This document shows, piece by piece, positions 30,001-36,157 of a stretch of 64,000 bases of DNA. The DNA comes from Dyella_A sp049445995 (GTDB taxonomy: Bacteria; Pseudomonadota; Gammaproteobacteria; Xanthomonadales; Rhodanobacteraceae). The position numbers and the translations under genes were made by a program. The notes beneath the pieces are model-generated. The model was given only the letters and a program-made list of their open reading frames with translations, did not search any database and was not told where the DNA came from. Within the stretch, counting starts at the first letter, position 1. Each line of letters starts with the position of its first letter. The stretch spans positions 155,682 to 219,681 of the forward strand of contig NZ_JBMSDZ010000007.1 in NCBI RefSeq assembly GCF_049445995.1. The letters run 5' to 3'.

Positions 30001-30108
30001 GCCGTAGGCCACCCCGCTCAGTCCGAGCGCCAATCCCAGCGCGACAAACAAAATCTTGCGATTGGGTGCGCAATTAATTGCGCATTGAGGCGAGAGATTA
30101 TTATTCAT
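27028..30108 (-). CDS. TonB-dependent receptor with N-terminal carboxypeptidase-like domain (Oar-like)
   Basis: The protein has about 1026 residues from ATG 30108 (MNNNLSPQCAINCAPNRK), which has GGGGAA just upstream; the in-frame ATG at 30141 has no ribosome site. A signal peptide ends near residue 36. A beta-sandwich carboxypeptidase-regulatory-like domain follows (about 37-115), then the plug (with TGGYGAAYGRSDGGVLSMVG) and a large 22-strand barrel ending in an aromatic residue (RFQVSYDF). The outer-membrane receptor imports an unknown ligand using TonB energy. The next gene on its strand is the AtoE permease, and the MocR-like regulator diverges from it, so the three may serve one nutrient. 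Confidence 0.92.
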   Translation of the reverse strand: MNNNLSPQCAINCAPNRKILFVALGLALGLSGVAYGQSTTGTIFGTAPVASGESVVIKSANGVTREVPVDASGRYSAGALPLSTYTVTLMRDGTAVDTKNDVTLTVGAGTQVSFNSAPAGTTNLGGLTVTANALPPIDVSQVDSRTVITAEQLKKLPIPRTAEAIATLAPGVNTGSGYYTSPTGQTLISFGGSSVAENAYYINGFNTTDPLHNFGGITLPYGSIDQEQVLTGGYGAAYGRSDGGVLSMVGKRGSNEWHFGASVTWIPSGLQASPANAYYPTGPQYLTGPSGKQGQIYQFRNNNTAWEHIEDAYVSGPLIKDKLFFFASVEADHQVGGENIANVNTQTDTTYHTSSPKWYAKVDWNITDNNILELTGASNKREYWGNVYQYNYAPGQDSGTRGGFLGPATHTKDGADVWIAKYTGYLTDNLTVEALYGTMKQTDYSQAAGGPDAFIINSQYQNPAYATNGPIVGSQINRLINDPRSHDKTTNLRLDVNYKIGSHSITAGIDNLTTRSIDIGATPSGPGYYWVYGKGNPSLPISTLPGESVGAPGGQGYYVSQEIYSNSASARVKQTAQYIEDQWQVNDRLLLSLGLRNDQFTNYNPVGVPYLRLTKPQWAPRLGATWDVYGDSSFKVYGNVGRYYLAEPANVAIRGAAGSTYTDQYFTYTGIDPTTGAPTGLAQITQSRYPGVSANNEFGIPPDPKTVTSKNAKAEYQDEYIAGFDKTLDAFGQHWVYGARANYRVLRNALDDVCDDNVIQAYATAQGLDPVAALGSTGCYILNPGRDSLINVPNGAGGYSVLNIPWSAWGMPKLNRKYGALEAYLEHPFDGKWYGKIDYVWSRSFGNYEGSVLSNIGQQDVSQTEAWDNAGVMTYSGGSQANDRRHQLKLIAYYQITPEWLVGGNLQVLSGTPKACYGYFGTAQADPFGYRGSYHFCGPSGTPAPPGSTGRTPWQEILSVNAEYRPEWADKKLAFDVDVFNLLNQQRTTQYNAFSESGAGALSSTWNVPLSIEPARYVRFQVSYDF

Positions 30109-30184
30109 GGGTTCCCCAAGTGGCGTAAGTGATTGACGCATCGCTATTTATCGGGCGTCTTTATGGGTGCTGGCTAGACAGGAA

Positions 30185-30213
30185 GTTACATTTGTTACAC
30201 AAGCCGATGTCAA
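30185..30213 (-). promoter_or_regulatory. Putative sigma-70 promoter of the TonB receptor gene
   Basis: On the minus strand TTGACA (30213-30208) is followed after 17 bases by TGTAAC (30190-30185). The start codon lies about 75 bases downstream. The rest of the 263-bp divergent gap contains short inverted repeats on the MocR side, such as GTGGCT/AGCCAC at about 30287-30307 and a TAAAAT box at 30310. These could be regulator sites. No further gene is seen in the gap. Confidence 0.5.
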
Positions 30214-30371
30214 TCGTGGCCTTCTTGTTAGATCGCCGTAAATAACCACTTGGCCATTCGATGGAGATACCAGATGAATCCACTCAAGGTGGCTGAAAGG
30301 TAGCCACGATAAAATTGCCTCACGACCGGTAACCCAACCCGGGCTTCTCCGTTGTCGTTCGATCTTCCTGA

Positions 30372-31898
30372 ATGGTTTCCCTTCCCATGTTGTTGAAGCT
30401 GGATGGCGGTGAGCCGCTCTACGTGCAGGTCTATCGAGCGCTGTCGCGTGCCATCGAAGATGGGCGCTTTCCGCCATCCACCCGGTTGCCGGGAACAAGA
30501 ACCCTGGCACGCGAGCTTGGCGTGTCGCGCACAGTAGTGCTCCAGGCCTATGAGCAGCTGGAAAGTGAAGGAGTGATCGCAGGAAGTCCTGGCAGTGGCA
30601 CCTTCGTACAGGGTCGAGCGGAACCGGCGCCGACAACTCTCGTTCCTGCAGGAGCGGTGGAGGTGGACGCCCTCACCGGGGCGCTGCAGAAGGATTTATT
30701 GTCTCCCTCTCCCTGGGCCGTACGAGCAAGAGACGGCATGCCTGTCCCAGCGATGGGCTCTGGTCAGGCGGCCGGAGATCTGCTGGATTTAGCTCAGGCG
30801 CGTACGTTTCAGGATGACCAGGGCGCACGTCGCTGGCGCCAGGCTCTGCTCGCGGCGCTCAATGAGCCCCACGATGATCTGCGGGACATCCGAGGGCTGG
30901 CAGAGTTGCGGCGCGCGCTCGCGCTGGAGCTCCACCAGTCGCGTGCCATCAACGTCGATCCCGACGAAATCCTGGTGGTAGCCGGCATCCAGCAGGCGCG
31001 CGATCTGGTGGCCCGCGTATTGGTACAGCCGGGCATGTCGATTGCACTGGAGGAACCGTGTGATCCAGCGGTTCGGGCCACGTTCGCTGCCATGGGCGCG
31101 CGACTGATGCTTTGCGCAGTCGGTACCTCAGGCTTCGACATCGAGTACTACGCCGCCCAGCTGGCCAGCGCATCACTCGCATATGTGATGCCGTCCCAGC
31201 AGTTTCCGACCGGTGCGGTGATGGGAGTGCGGCAGCGGCTCAGCCTGCTGCGCTGGGCGTACGCGCGGGGCGCCTATGTGATCGAGGACGATTTCGAACC
31301 GGAGCACAGGTTGGTATCGAATGCCGCCCCGCCCCTTTTTGCCATCGACCAGCGTGCCCAGGTCATCTACATCGGCGCACTCGCGCGCGAGTTCTTTCCT
31401 GGACTGCACATGGGTTATGTGATCGCCCCGCGTGCTTTGAGGCCGTTTTTCGAGGCGGCAAAATGGGTGGCTGATCGTGGTGCCCGGTTCCTGATGCAGC
31501 GCGTGCTGGCGCGCTACCTTTCCACGGGTGAATACCAGAGTAACTTGCGCCGGTTGTTCGTGCTGCTGGTGGAGAAGCGCGCCGCTCTGGTTGCTGCGCT
31601 CAGTCGCTATTTTGGCGAGCGTGCCATCGTGACTGGAGACACTGTCAGCGGTGCGCTCCTCGTTCAATTCCCCGACGCGGCAACTTCGGTTACCGATGCA
31701 TGGCTGGCTCGTGCCGAGGCGATCGGCGTGCGGGCCGTTTCGGCAGCAGCCTGGTATGCCCGTCCGCCTGCGCACGCCGTATTGTTGCTCCGCTATGCAC
31801 ATGTGCAGGGCGAACGACTGGATGCTGCGGTTCGGCTGCTGGCGTTGGCCTACGACGAGATCAAGCCGCACGCATCGCTGCAGGCGATCGCCTGCTGA
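30372..31898 (+). CDS. MocR/PdxR-type regulator with altered PLP site
   Basis: The 508-residue protein joins a GntR winged helix (residues about 10-78, with LARELGVSRTVVLQAYEQLE) to a fold-type I aminotransferase-like domain. In MocR proteins the second domain binds PLP through a lysine in a GTxSKxL motif. Here the equivalent is GALAREFF with Arg339, so the Schiff-base lysine is missing. EDDF (Asp307-Phe308) replaces EDDY, and PSQQ (Gln276) stands where PSHQ is usual. PLP binding is therefore likely lost or changed. It is divergent from the TonB receptor gene, its likely target. The start could also be ATG 30387. Confidence 0.9.
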   Translation: MVSLPMLLKLDGGEPLYVQVYRALSRAIEDGRFPPSTRLPGTRTLARELGVSRTVVLQAYEQLESEGVIAGSPGSGTFVQGRAEPAPTTLVPAGAVEVDALTGALQKDLLSPSPWAVRARDGMPVPAMGSGQAAGDLLDLAQARTFQDDQGARRWRQALLAALNEPHDDLRDIRGLAELRRALALELHQSRAINVDPDEILVVAGIQQARDLVARVLVQPGMSIALEEPCDPAVRATFAAMGARLMLCAVGTSGFDIEYYAAQLASASLAYVMPSQQFPTGAVMGVRQRLSLLRWAYARGAYVIEDDFEPEHRLVSNAAPPLFAIDQRAQVIYIGALAREFFPGLHMGYVIAPRALRPFFEAAKWVADRGARFLMQRVLARYLSTGEYQSNLRRLFVLLVEKRAALVAALSRYFGERAIVTGDTVSGALLVQFPDAATSVTDAWLARAEAIGVRAVSAAAWYARPPAHAVLLLRYAHVQGERLDAAVRLLALAYDEIKPHASLQAIAC

Positions 31899-31935
31899 CC
31901 GACGCGAATTGCCCGAGCTGGGCTCAGCTGCGTCG

Positions 31936-32853
31936 TCAGCCGCGCCGCTGCCGCTGCCGCTGCCGCGCCAGCGTGATCACGCCCACGCCGAGCAGGATCA
32001 CCGCCATGCCAGCCATGTCGAACGGGCCCACGTGTTCGCCGGCGAACAGCACGCCGAACAGCACGGCGACGGGCGGATTGACGTAGGCGTAGCTGGTGGC
32101 CACGGCGGGGCGCGCGTGCCTGAGCACGTAGAGGTAGGCGCTGAAGGCGACGATGGAGCCGAACAGGGCGAGGTAGACCACCGCCGCGGTGGCGCGCACG
32201 GTGGGATGTGCGGGCAGGTGTTCGCCGCTGCCGTAACCCGCCGCGAGCAGCGCAACGCTGGCGCAGAGCATCTGCGCGGCGGTGTTCATCGGGCCGGCCG
32301 GCATGTCCTGGCGGCGGCTCCACGCCGAGCCGAAGGCCCAGCACATCGCCGCGGTAATCAGCGCCAGCGCGCCGAGGCGCGAGCCGGACAGGCCGCTGCC
32401 AAGGTTCAGCACGATGACGCCGGCGAAGCCGGTCAGCAGGCCGATCGTCTCGCGCCGCGTCGCCCACTGGCCGTACAGGCCGGCGAACAGCGCGGCGAAC
32501 AGCGGCATGCTGGCCACCGCCACGGCGGCTATCCCTGAGCTCACATGCTGCTCGGCAAAGCACACCAGGCCGTTGCCGAAACCCAGCAGCAGCACGCCGG
32601 TGAACGCCGCATTGCGCCACTGCCGCGCGGTCGGAGCGGCCAGTCCACGCAGGCGCAGGAAGCCGTAGAGCAGCACGCCCGCGCCGAGAAAGCGCACGCC
32701 GGCGAGCAGGAACGGCGGGTAGCTTTCCAGCGCGTAGTGGATGCCCAGGTAGGTCGATCCCCAGATCACGTAGAGCGCGAGCAGGGCGAGCGGAATCAGC
32801 ACGCGCTCGTCGACGGGGCCGCGTACGGCGGACGCGGAAGCTGGCAGGGACAT
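31936..32853 (-). CDS. yedA: EamA/DMT-family exporter, YedA-like
   Basis: The 305-residue protein has ten predicted membrane helices in two EamA repeats. It matches YedA closely at LYVIWGSTYLGIHYALES, VKFL-type GVRFLGAGVLL, the GNGLV...SGIAAV stretch and YLALFGSIVAF followed by SAYLYVLRHARPAVATSYAY. It probably exports small metabolites or drugs. The start at 32853 (MSLPASASAV) is set by the neighbouring ada-like gene, whose stop is at 32885; a longer frame would overlap it. The low-complexity tail RQRQRQRRG is encoded by a short CTGCCG-type tandem run. Confidence 0.9.
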   Translation of the reverse strand: MSLPASASAVRGPVDERVLIPLALLALYVIWGSTYLGIHYALESYPPFLLAGVRFLGAGVLLYGFLRLRGLAAPTARQWRNAAFTGVLLLGFGNGLVCFAEQHVSSGIAAVAVASMPLFAALFAGLYGQWATRRETIGLLTGFAGVIVLNLGSGLSGSRLGALALITAAMCWAFGSAWSRRQDMPAGPMNTAAQMLCASVALLAAGYGSGEHLPAHPTVRATAAVVYLALFGSIVAFSAYLYVLRHARPAVATSYAYVNPPVAVLFGVLFAGEHVGPFDMAGMAVILLGVGVITLARQRQRQRRG

Positions 32854-32884
32854 GCGGGGGGAGTCGCGCAGGGAGGGCGCGCCA

Positions 32885-33784
32885 TTATCCGCGAGCGCGA
32901 CGCGCCGCACGAGGGGCGGGCCTGGCATCGCGCGGGAGCGTCGCGTCGCGTTCGCGGGCGAGCAGCTGCACCTTGCGATCCACGCCCCAGCGCCAGCCGC
33001 CGGGCGAGCCGTCCTCGCGGATCACGCGGTGGCACGGCACGATCAGCGCCAGGCGATTGCTGGCGCAGGCGCGGCCGATCGCGCGCGCGGCCTTCGGCAC
33101 GCCCAGTTCCGCGGCCAGTTCCCCATAGCTGCGCGTGCTGCCCTCGGGAATGCGCGTCAGCGCCTGCCACACCCGCCACTGGAAGGCGGTGGCGGCGACG
33201 TCGATCGGCGGCAGCGCCGGCGCCTGGGCATCGCTCCAGCCCAGGTCGTGGGCGATGCGGCCGACCACGGCGTCCAGCCATGCCTCCCGACCGGCGTCGA
33301 CGCGTTCGCGTTCGGCGTGGGGAAACTCCCGAGCCAGCCGGGTTTCGAGGGTGGCGTCGTCCTCGCCCAGCGATACGGCGCATAGCCCGCGCGTGGTGGC
33401 GGCAACCAGCAGCCGGCCCAGTGGCGTGGCGGTGATGGTGTAGCGGATGCTGGCGCCGGCGCCGCCGGCACGGTAGCTGGCCGGCGTCATGCCGAGCAGG
33501 CGGTCGCTGTGCTCGTAGACGCGGCTGGCCGAGCCGAAGCCCGCGTCATAGACCGCCGCGGTCACCGCGCTGCCGCCGCGCAGCGACTGGCGCAACTGGT
33601 CGAAGCGCCGGGCGCGGTGGTATTCGGACGGGCTCACACCGTAGCGGCGGCGGAACGCGCGCTGCAGATGGGTGGCGCTCAGGCCCGCGCTGGCGGCCAG
33701 CTCGGCCAGCGTCGGCAGCGCATCGCACTGCTCGATCCGGGCACGGACGCGCTCGAGGGCGGTATCGGTGGTGGGCTTGGTCAT
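32885..33784 (-). CDS. Ada-like methylated-DNA methyltransferase lacking the N-terminal zinc domain
   Basis: The 299-residue protein has an AraC-type helix-turn-helix (residues about 10-105, with ASAGLSATHLQRAFRRRYGV). It is followed by an O6-alkylguanine-DNA alkyltransferase domain with IGRACASNRLALIVPCHRV, where Cys251 is the methyl acceptor, and EDGSPGGWRWGVDRK. E. coli Ada is about 354 residues because it also has the Cys4 zinc domain that takes methyl groups from phosphotriesters. That domain is absent here, so the normal trigger for Ada-type gene activation is missing. The next gene on the strand is yedA, 31 bases on. Confidence 0.9.
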   Translation of the reverse strand: MTKPTTDTALERVRARIEQCDALPTLAELAASAGLSATHLQRAFRRRYGVSPSEYHRARRFDQLRQSLRGGSAVTAAVYDAGFGSASRVYEHSDRLLGMTPASYRAGGAGASIRYTITATPLGRLLVAATTRGLCAVSLGEDDATLETRLAREFPHAERERVDAGREAWLDAVVGRIAHDLGWSDAQAPALPPIDVAATAFQWRVWQALTRIPEGSTRSYGELAAELGVPKAARAIGRACASNRLALIVPCHRVIREDGSPGGWRWGVDRKVQLLARERDATLPRDARPAPRAARRARG

Positions 33785-33875
33785 GGCGGCATCCGCGGGA
33801 GGATGCGCCCAAGGCTACGCGGCGGGTGCGGCGCGAGCCATCCGGATCTTGCGCGTCACCGCGGCCCGGATGTGC

Positions 33876-34151
33876 TCAATGCGCGGTACGGCGGCCTTCG
33901 TGCAGCACCACGAACTCGCCTTCCAGCGTCTGGGTACGATGTGACGTACGGGCGGCGCCGTGCACGGGCGCGTCGGCGCGCAGCTTCCACTGGCGAACTG
34001 CCAGCAGCACGAGGCCGCCAACCAGCAGCACGCCGGCGACCATCAGGCCGAACACCATCAACACGCCCACCACGGCGAGGCCGATCAGCACCGACAGGGC
34101 GCGGACGAGCGGGTGGCGGGCACGACGCGGGGCAGGCAGGACAAAACGCAT
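33876..34151 (-). CDS. Small inner-membrane protein of unknown function
   Basis: The 91-residue protein has a basic N-terminus (MRFVLPAPRRARHPLVRALS), two closely spaced hydrophobic helices (about 21-38 and 40-53) and a polar cytoplasmic tail. Positive charges flank the first helix. No family is recognised. It diverges from the Rieske gene 78 bases away. An AT-rich stretch between them (34152-34180) could hold both promoters. Confidence 0.6.
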   Translation of the reverse strand: MRFVLPAPRRARHPLVRALSVLIGLAVVGVLMVFGLMVAGVLLVGGLVLLAVRQWKLRADAPVHGAARTSHRTQTLEGEFVVLHEGRRTAH

Positions 34152-34229
34152 GTGTTAAAAATCCGTGTGGTAAAATCAACGACTTACGCGTGCAACGATG
34201 AGGCCTGGCGGCCTTCGGGACAAGTGCCG

Positions 34230-34571
34230 ATGGATAGAAACGAGACCGCCCGCCCGCTCTGCCGGCTGGACGATATTCCCGACGGCGAGGCGATGGCGGT
34301 CGATGCGGTGCTGCCCGACGGCCCGGAGAGCCTGATCGTGCTGCGACAAGGTGCCGCCGTGCATGCCTACCGCAACATCTGCCCGCACGCGGGGCGGCGG
34401 CTGGATTGGGCGCCGGGCAAATTCCTGATCAGCAAGGGCGCGCTGATCTGCGCCGCCCACGGCGCGAGTTTCGCCGCGGCCACCGGCTGGTGCATCGGCG
34501 GGCCGTGCCGCGGCCAGGAGTTGCGCCGGGTCGCCGTCGCGGTGGTCGACGGCGAGGTGCGCCTTGCCTAG
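34230..34571 (+). CDS. Rieske [2Fe-2S] domain protein
   Basis: The 113-residue protein is a stand-alone Rieske domain. It has ligands CPH in YRNICPHAGRRLDWAPG and CAAH in LICAAHGASF, so all four iron ligands (Cys-His and Cys-His) are present with ferredoxin-like spacing. It resembles the electron-transfer subunit of NirD/BphF type or a Rieske domain of unknown partner. No oxygenase gene is nearby. The stop codon TAG overlaps the start of the hairpin element at 34568, so the element appears to supply the stop. Confidence 0.88.
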   Translation: MDRNETARPLCRLDDIPDGEAMAVDAVLPDGPESLIVLRQGAAVHAYRNICPHAGRRLDWAPGKFLISKGALICAAHGASFAAATGWCIGGPCRGQELRRVAVAVVDGEVRLA

Positions 34572-34737
34572 CAGCCTGTCGGACTTTGGTCGGCCGGGCT
34601 GCGAATCCGGCTGTGCGGTCCCTATTTCCGCCGCTTCTTGGCCCATAGCACCTGACTATGGGCCGGCGAATCGTCGAAAATCTGTCCTCGCACAGCCGAC
34701 TTCTCGCCTCGACCACCAAAGCCCGACAGGCTGCTAG
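34568..34737. repeat. Dispersed hairpin element, copy B
   Basis: This 170-bp element has perfect terminal inverted repeats CTAGCAGCCTGTC / GACAGGCTGCTAG. Compared with copy A (19506-19673), paired positions change together: GGCTGTGCG with CGCACAGCC here against GGCGGTGCG with CGCACCGCC there, and CCCATAG with CTATGGG here against CCCATGG with CCATGGG there. This supports a folded RNA or DNA form. The element fills most of the gap between the convergent Rieske and tviB genes. Confidence 0.8.
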
Positions 34738-34765
34738 GCGACGGTCCGACAACCTGTGTCTCGCC

Positions 34766-34832
34766 CGTCATTCCTGTGCAGGCCTCTTCAGTGGCCTGAA
34801 GGCGCTCGATCCCGGCTTGCGCCGGGATGACG
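34766..34832. repeat. Dispersed GTCATYCC...GGGATGAC repeat with hairpin
   Basis: The ends CGTCATTCC and GGGATGACG are inverted repeats, and ATCCCGGC TTGC GCCGGGAT (34809-34828) is a perfect stem-loop. The related hairpin at 46513-46546 suggests a second small repeat family. It lies eight bases after the tviB stop and may end that transcript. Confidence 0.6.
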
Positions 34833-34839
34833 AGCAGGA

Positions 34840-36111
34840 TCAGAGCCGCGCGTCGGCCACGCCCGGCGGCAGCACGCTCTTGATGTCGAAGATGGCGCAG
34901 GTCCCGCGCCCCCAGCGGCGGATCGCCGCCGCGTCCATCGCAATGAACTGTGCGTGCGCCACGGCCAGCACGATGGCGTCGTAGCTGCCCACGGTGGGCG
35001 CATCGACCGGCCGCAGGCCGAGCTTGCGTTCGGCTTCGTCGGCGTCGACCCAGGGGTCGTGGACCTCTACTGTGGCGTGCGCCGCTTCAAGCTCGCGCAC
35101 GATCTCCACCACGCGGGTGTTGCGCAGGTCCGGGCAGTTTTCCTTGAAGGTGAGGCCCAGCACCAGGATGCGCGAGCCCACCACATGGATGCGCTTGTTC
35201 GCCATCAGCCGCATCACCTGGTGCGCCACGTACAGGCCCATGCGGCTGTTGATGCGCCGCGCGGCCAGGATCAGCTCCGGGTGGTAGCCCAGCACCGTCG
35301 CCTTGTGCGTGAGGTAGTACGGGTCCACGCCGATGCAGTGGCCGCCGACCAGGCCGGGCCGGAACGGCAGGAAGTTCCACTTGGTGCCGGCGGCGTCGAG
35401 CACGTCCTGCGTGTCGATGCCCATGGTGTTGAAGATCATCGCCAGCTCGTTGATCAGCGCGATGTTGACGTCGCGCTGGGTGTTCTCGATCACCTTGGCC
35501 GCCTCGGCCACCTTGATGCTGGGTGCCTTGTGCGTGCCGGCGGTGATGATGCGCCGGTACAGCGCGTCGACCGCGTCGGCTGCCTCGGGGGTCGAGCCGG
35601 AGGTGATCTTGGTGATCGTGGCGAGGCGGTGCTGGCGGTCGCCGGGGTTGATCCGTTCCGGGCTGTAGCCGCAGAAGAAATCCTCGTTGAAGCGCAGCCC
35701 CGAGACGCGCTCCAGCACCGGCACGCACACTTCCTCGGTGGTGCCCGGGTACACGGTCGACTCGTAGATCACGATGTCGCCGGGCTTGAGCACGCCGCCG
35801 ATAGTGGCGCTGGCCTGTTCCAGCGGCGAGAGGTCGGGCCGGTTGGCCTCGTCCACCGGCGTGGGCACGGTGACGATGAACACGTTGCAGTCGGCCAGCG
35901 CGCAAGCGTCGTCGCTGAGCTGCAGCTGGACGGCTGCGCGCAGTTCCGCCGGCGAAGTCTCGCGGGTGTGGTCGATGCCCTGGCGCAACGCGGCGATGCG
36001 CTCGGCGCTGGTGTCGAAGCCGACCGTCGGCAGCAGCCGACCGAACTCCACCGCCAGCGGCAGGCCGACGTAGCCCAGGCCCACGATGCCCAGCCGAGAA
36101 GGATTCACCAT
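34840..36111 (-). CDS. tviB: UDP-N-acetyl-hexosamine 6-dehydrogenase, TviB/WbpO type
   Basis: The 423-residue enzyme oxidises a UDP-sugar at C6 with two NAD+ to a uronic acid for surface polysaccharide synthesis. It has the Rossmann motif GIVGLGYVGLPLAVEFG, the STVYPGTTEEVC stretch, the catalytic Cys in LVGGHCIGVDPYYLTHKA, and the C-terminal domain with LGLTFKENCPDLRNT. The sequence is closer to TviB/WbpO (UDP-GlcNAc or GalNAc dehydrogenase) than to Ugd. No glycosyltransferase or partner epimerase gene is present nearby, so it stands alone. Confidence 0.93.
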   Translation of the reverse strand: MVNPSRLGIVGLGYVGLPLAVEFGRLLPTVGFDTSAERIAALRQGIDHTRETSPAELRAAVQLQLSDDACALADCNVFIVTVPTPVDEANRPDLSPLEQASATIGGVLKPGDIVIYESTVYPGTTEEVCVPVLERVSGLRFNEDFFCGYSPERINPGDRQHRLATITKITSGSTPEAADAVDALYRRIITAGTHKAPSIKVAEAAKVIENTQRDVNIALINELAMIFNTMGIDTQDVLDAAGTKWNFLPFRPGLVGGHCIGVDPYYLTHKATVLGYHPELILAARRINSRMGLYVAHQVMRLMANKRIHVVGSRILVLGLTFKENCPDLRNTRVVEIVRELEAAHATVEVHDPWVDADEAERKLGLRPVDAPTVGSYDAIVLAVAHAQFIAMDAAAIRRWGRGTCAIFDIKSVLPPGVADARL

Positions 36112-36157
36112 GCGATTCGGTTCCGCGGATGCTGGAGCGGCAAGGGTAGCCGATGAC

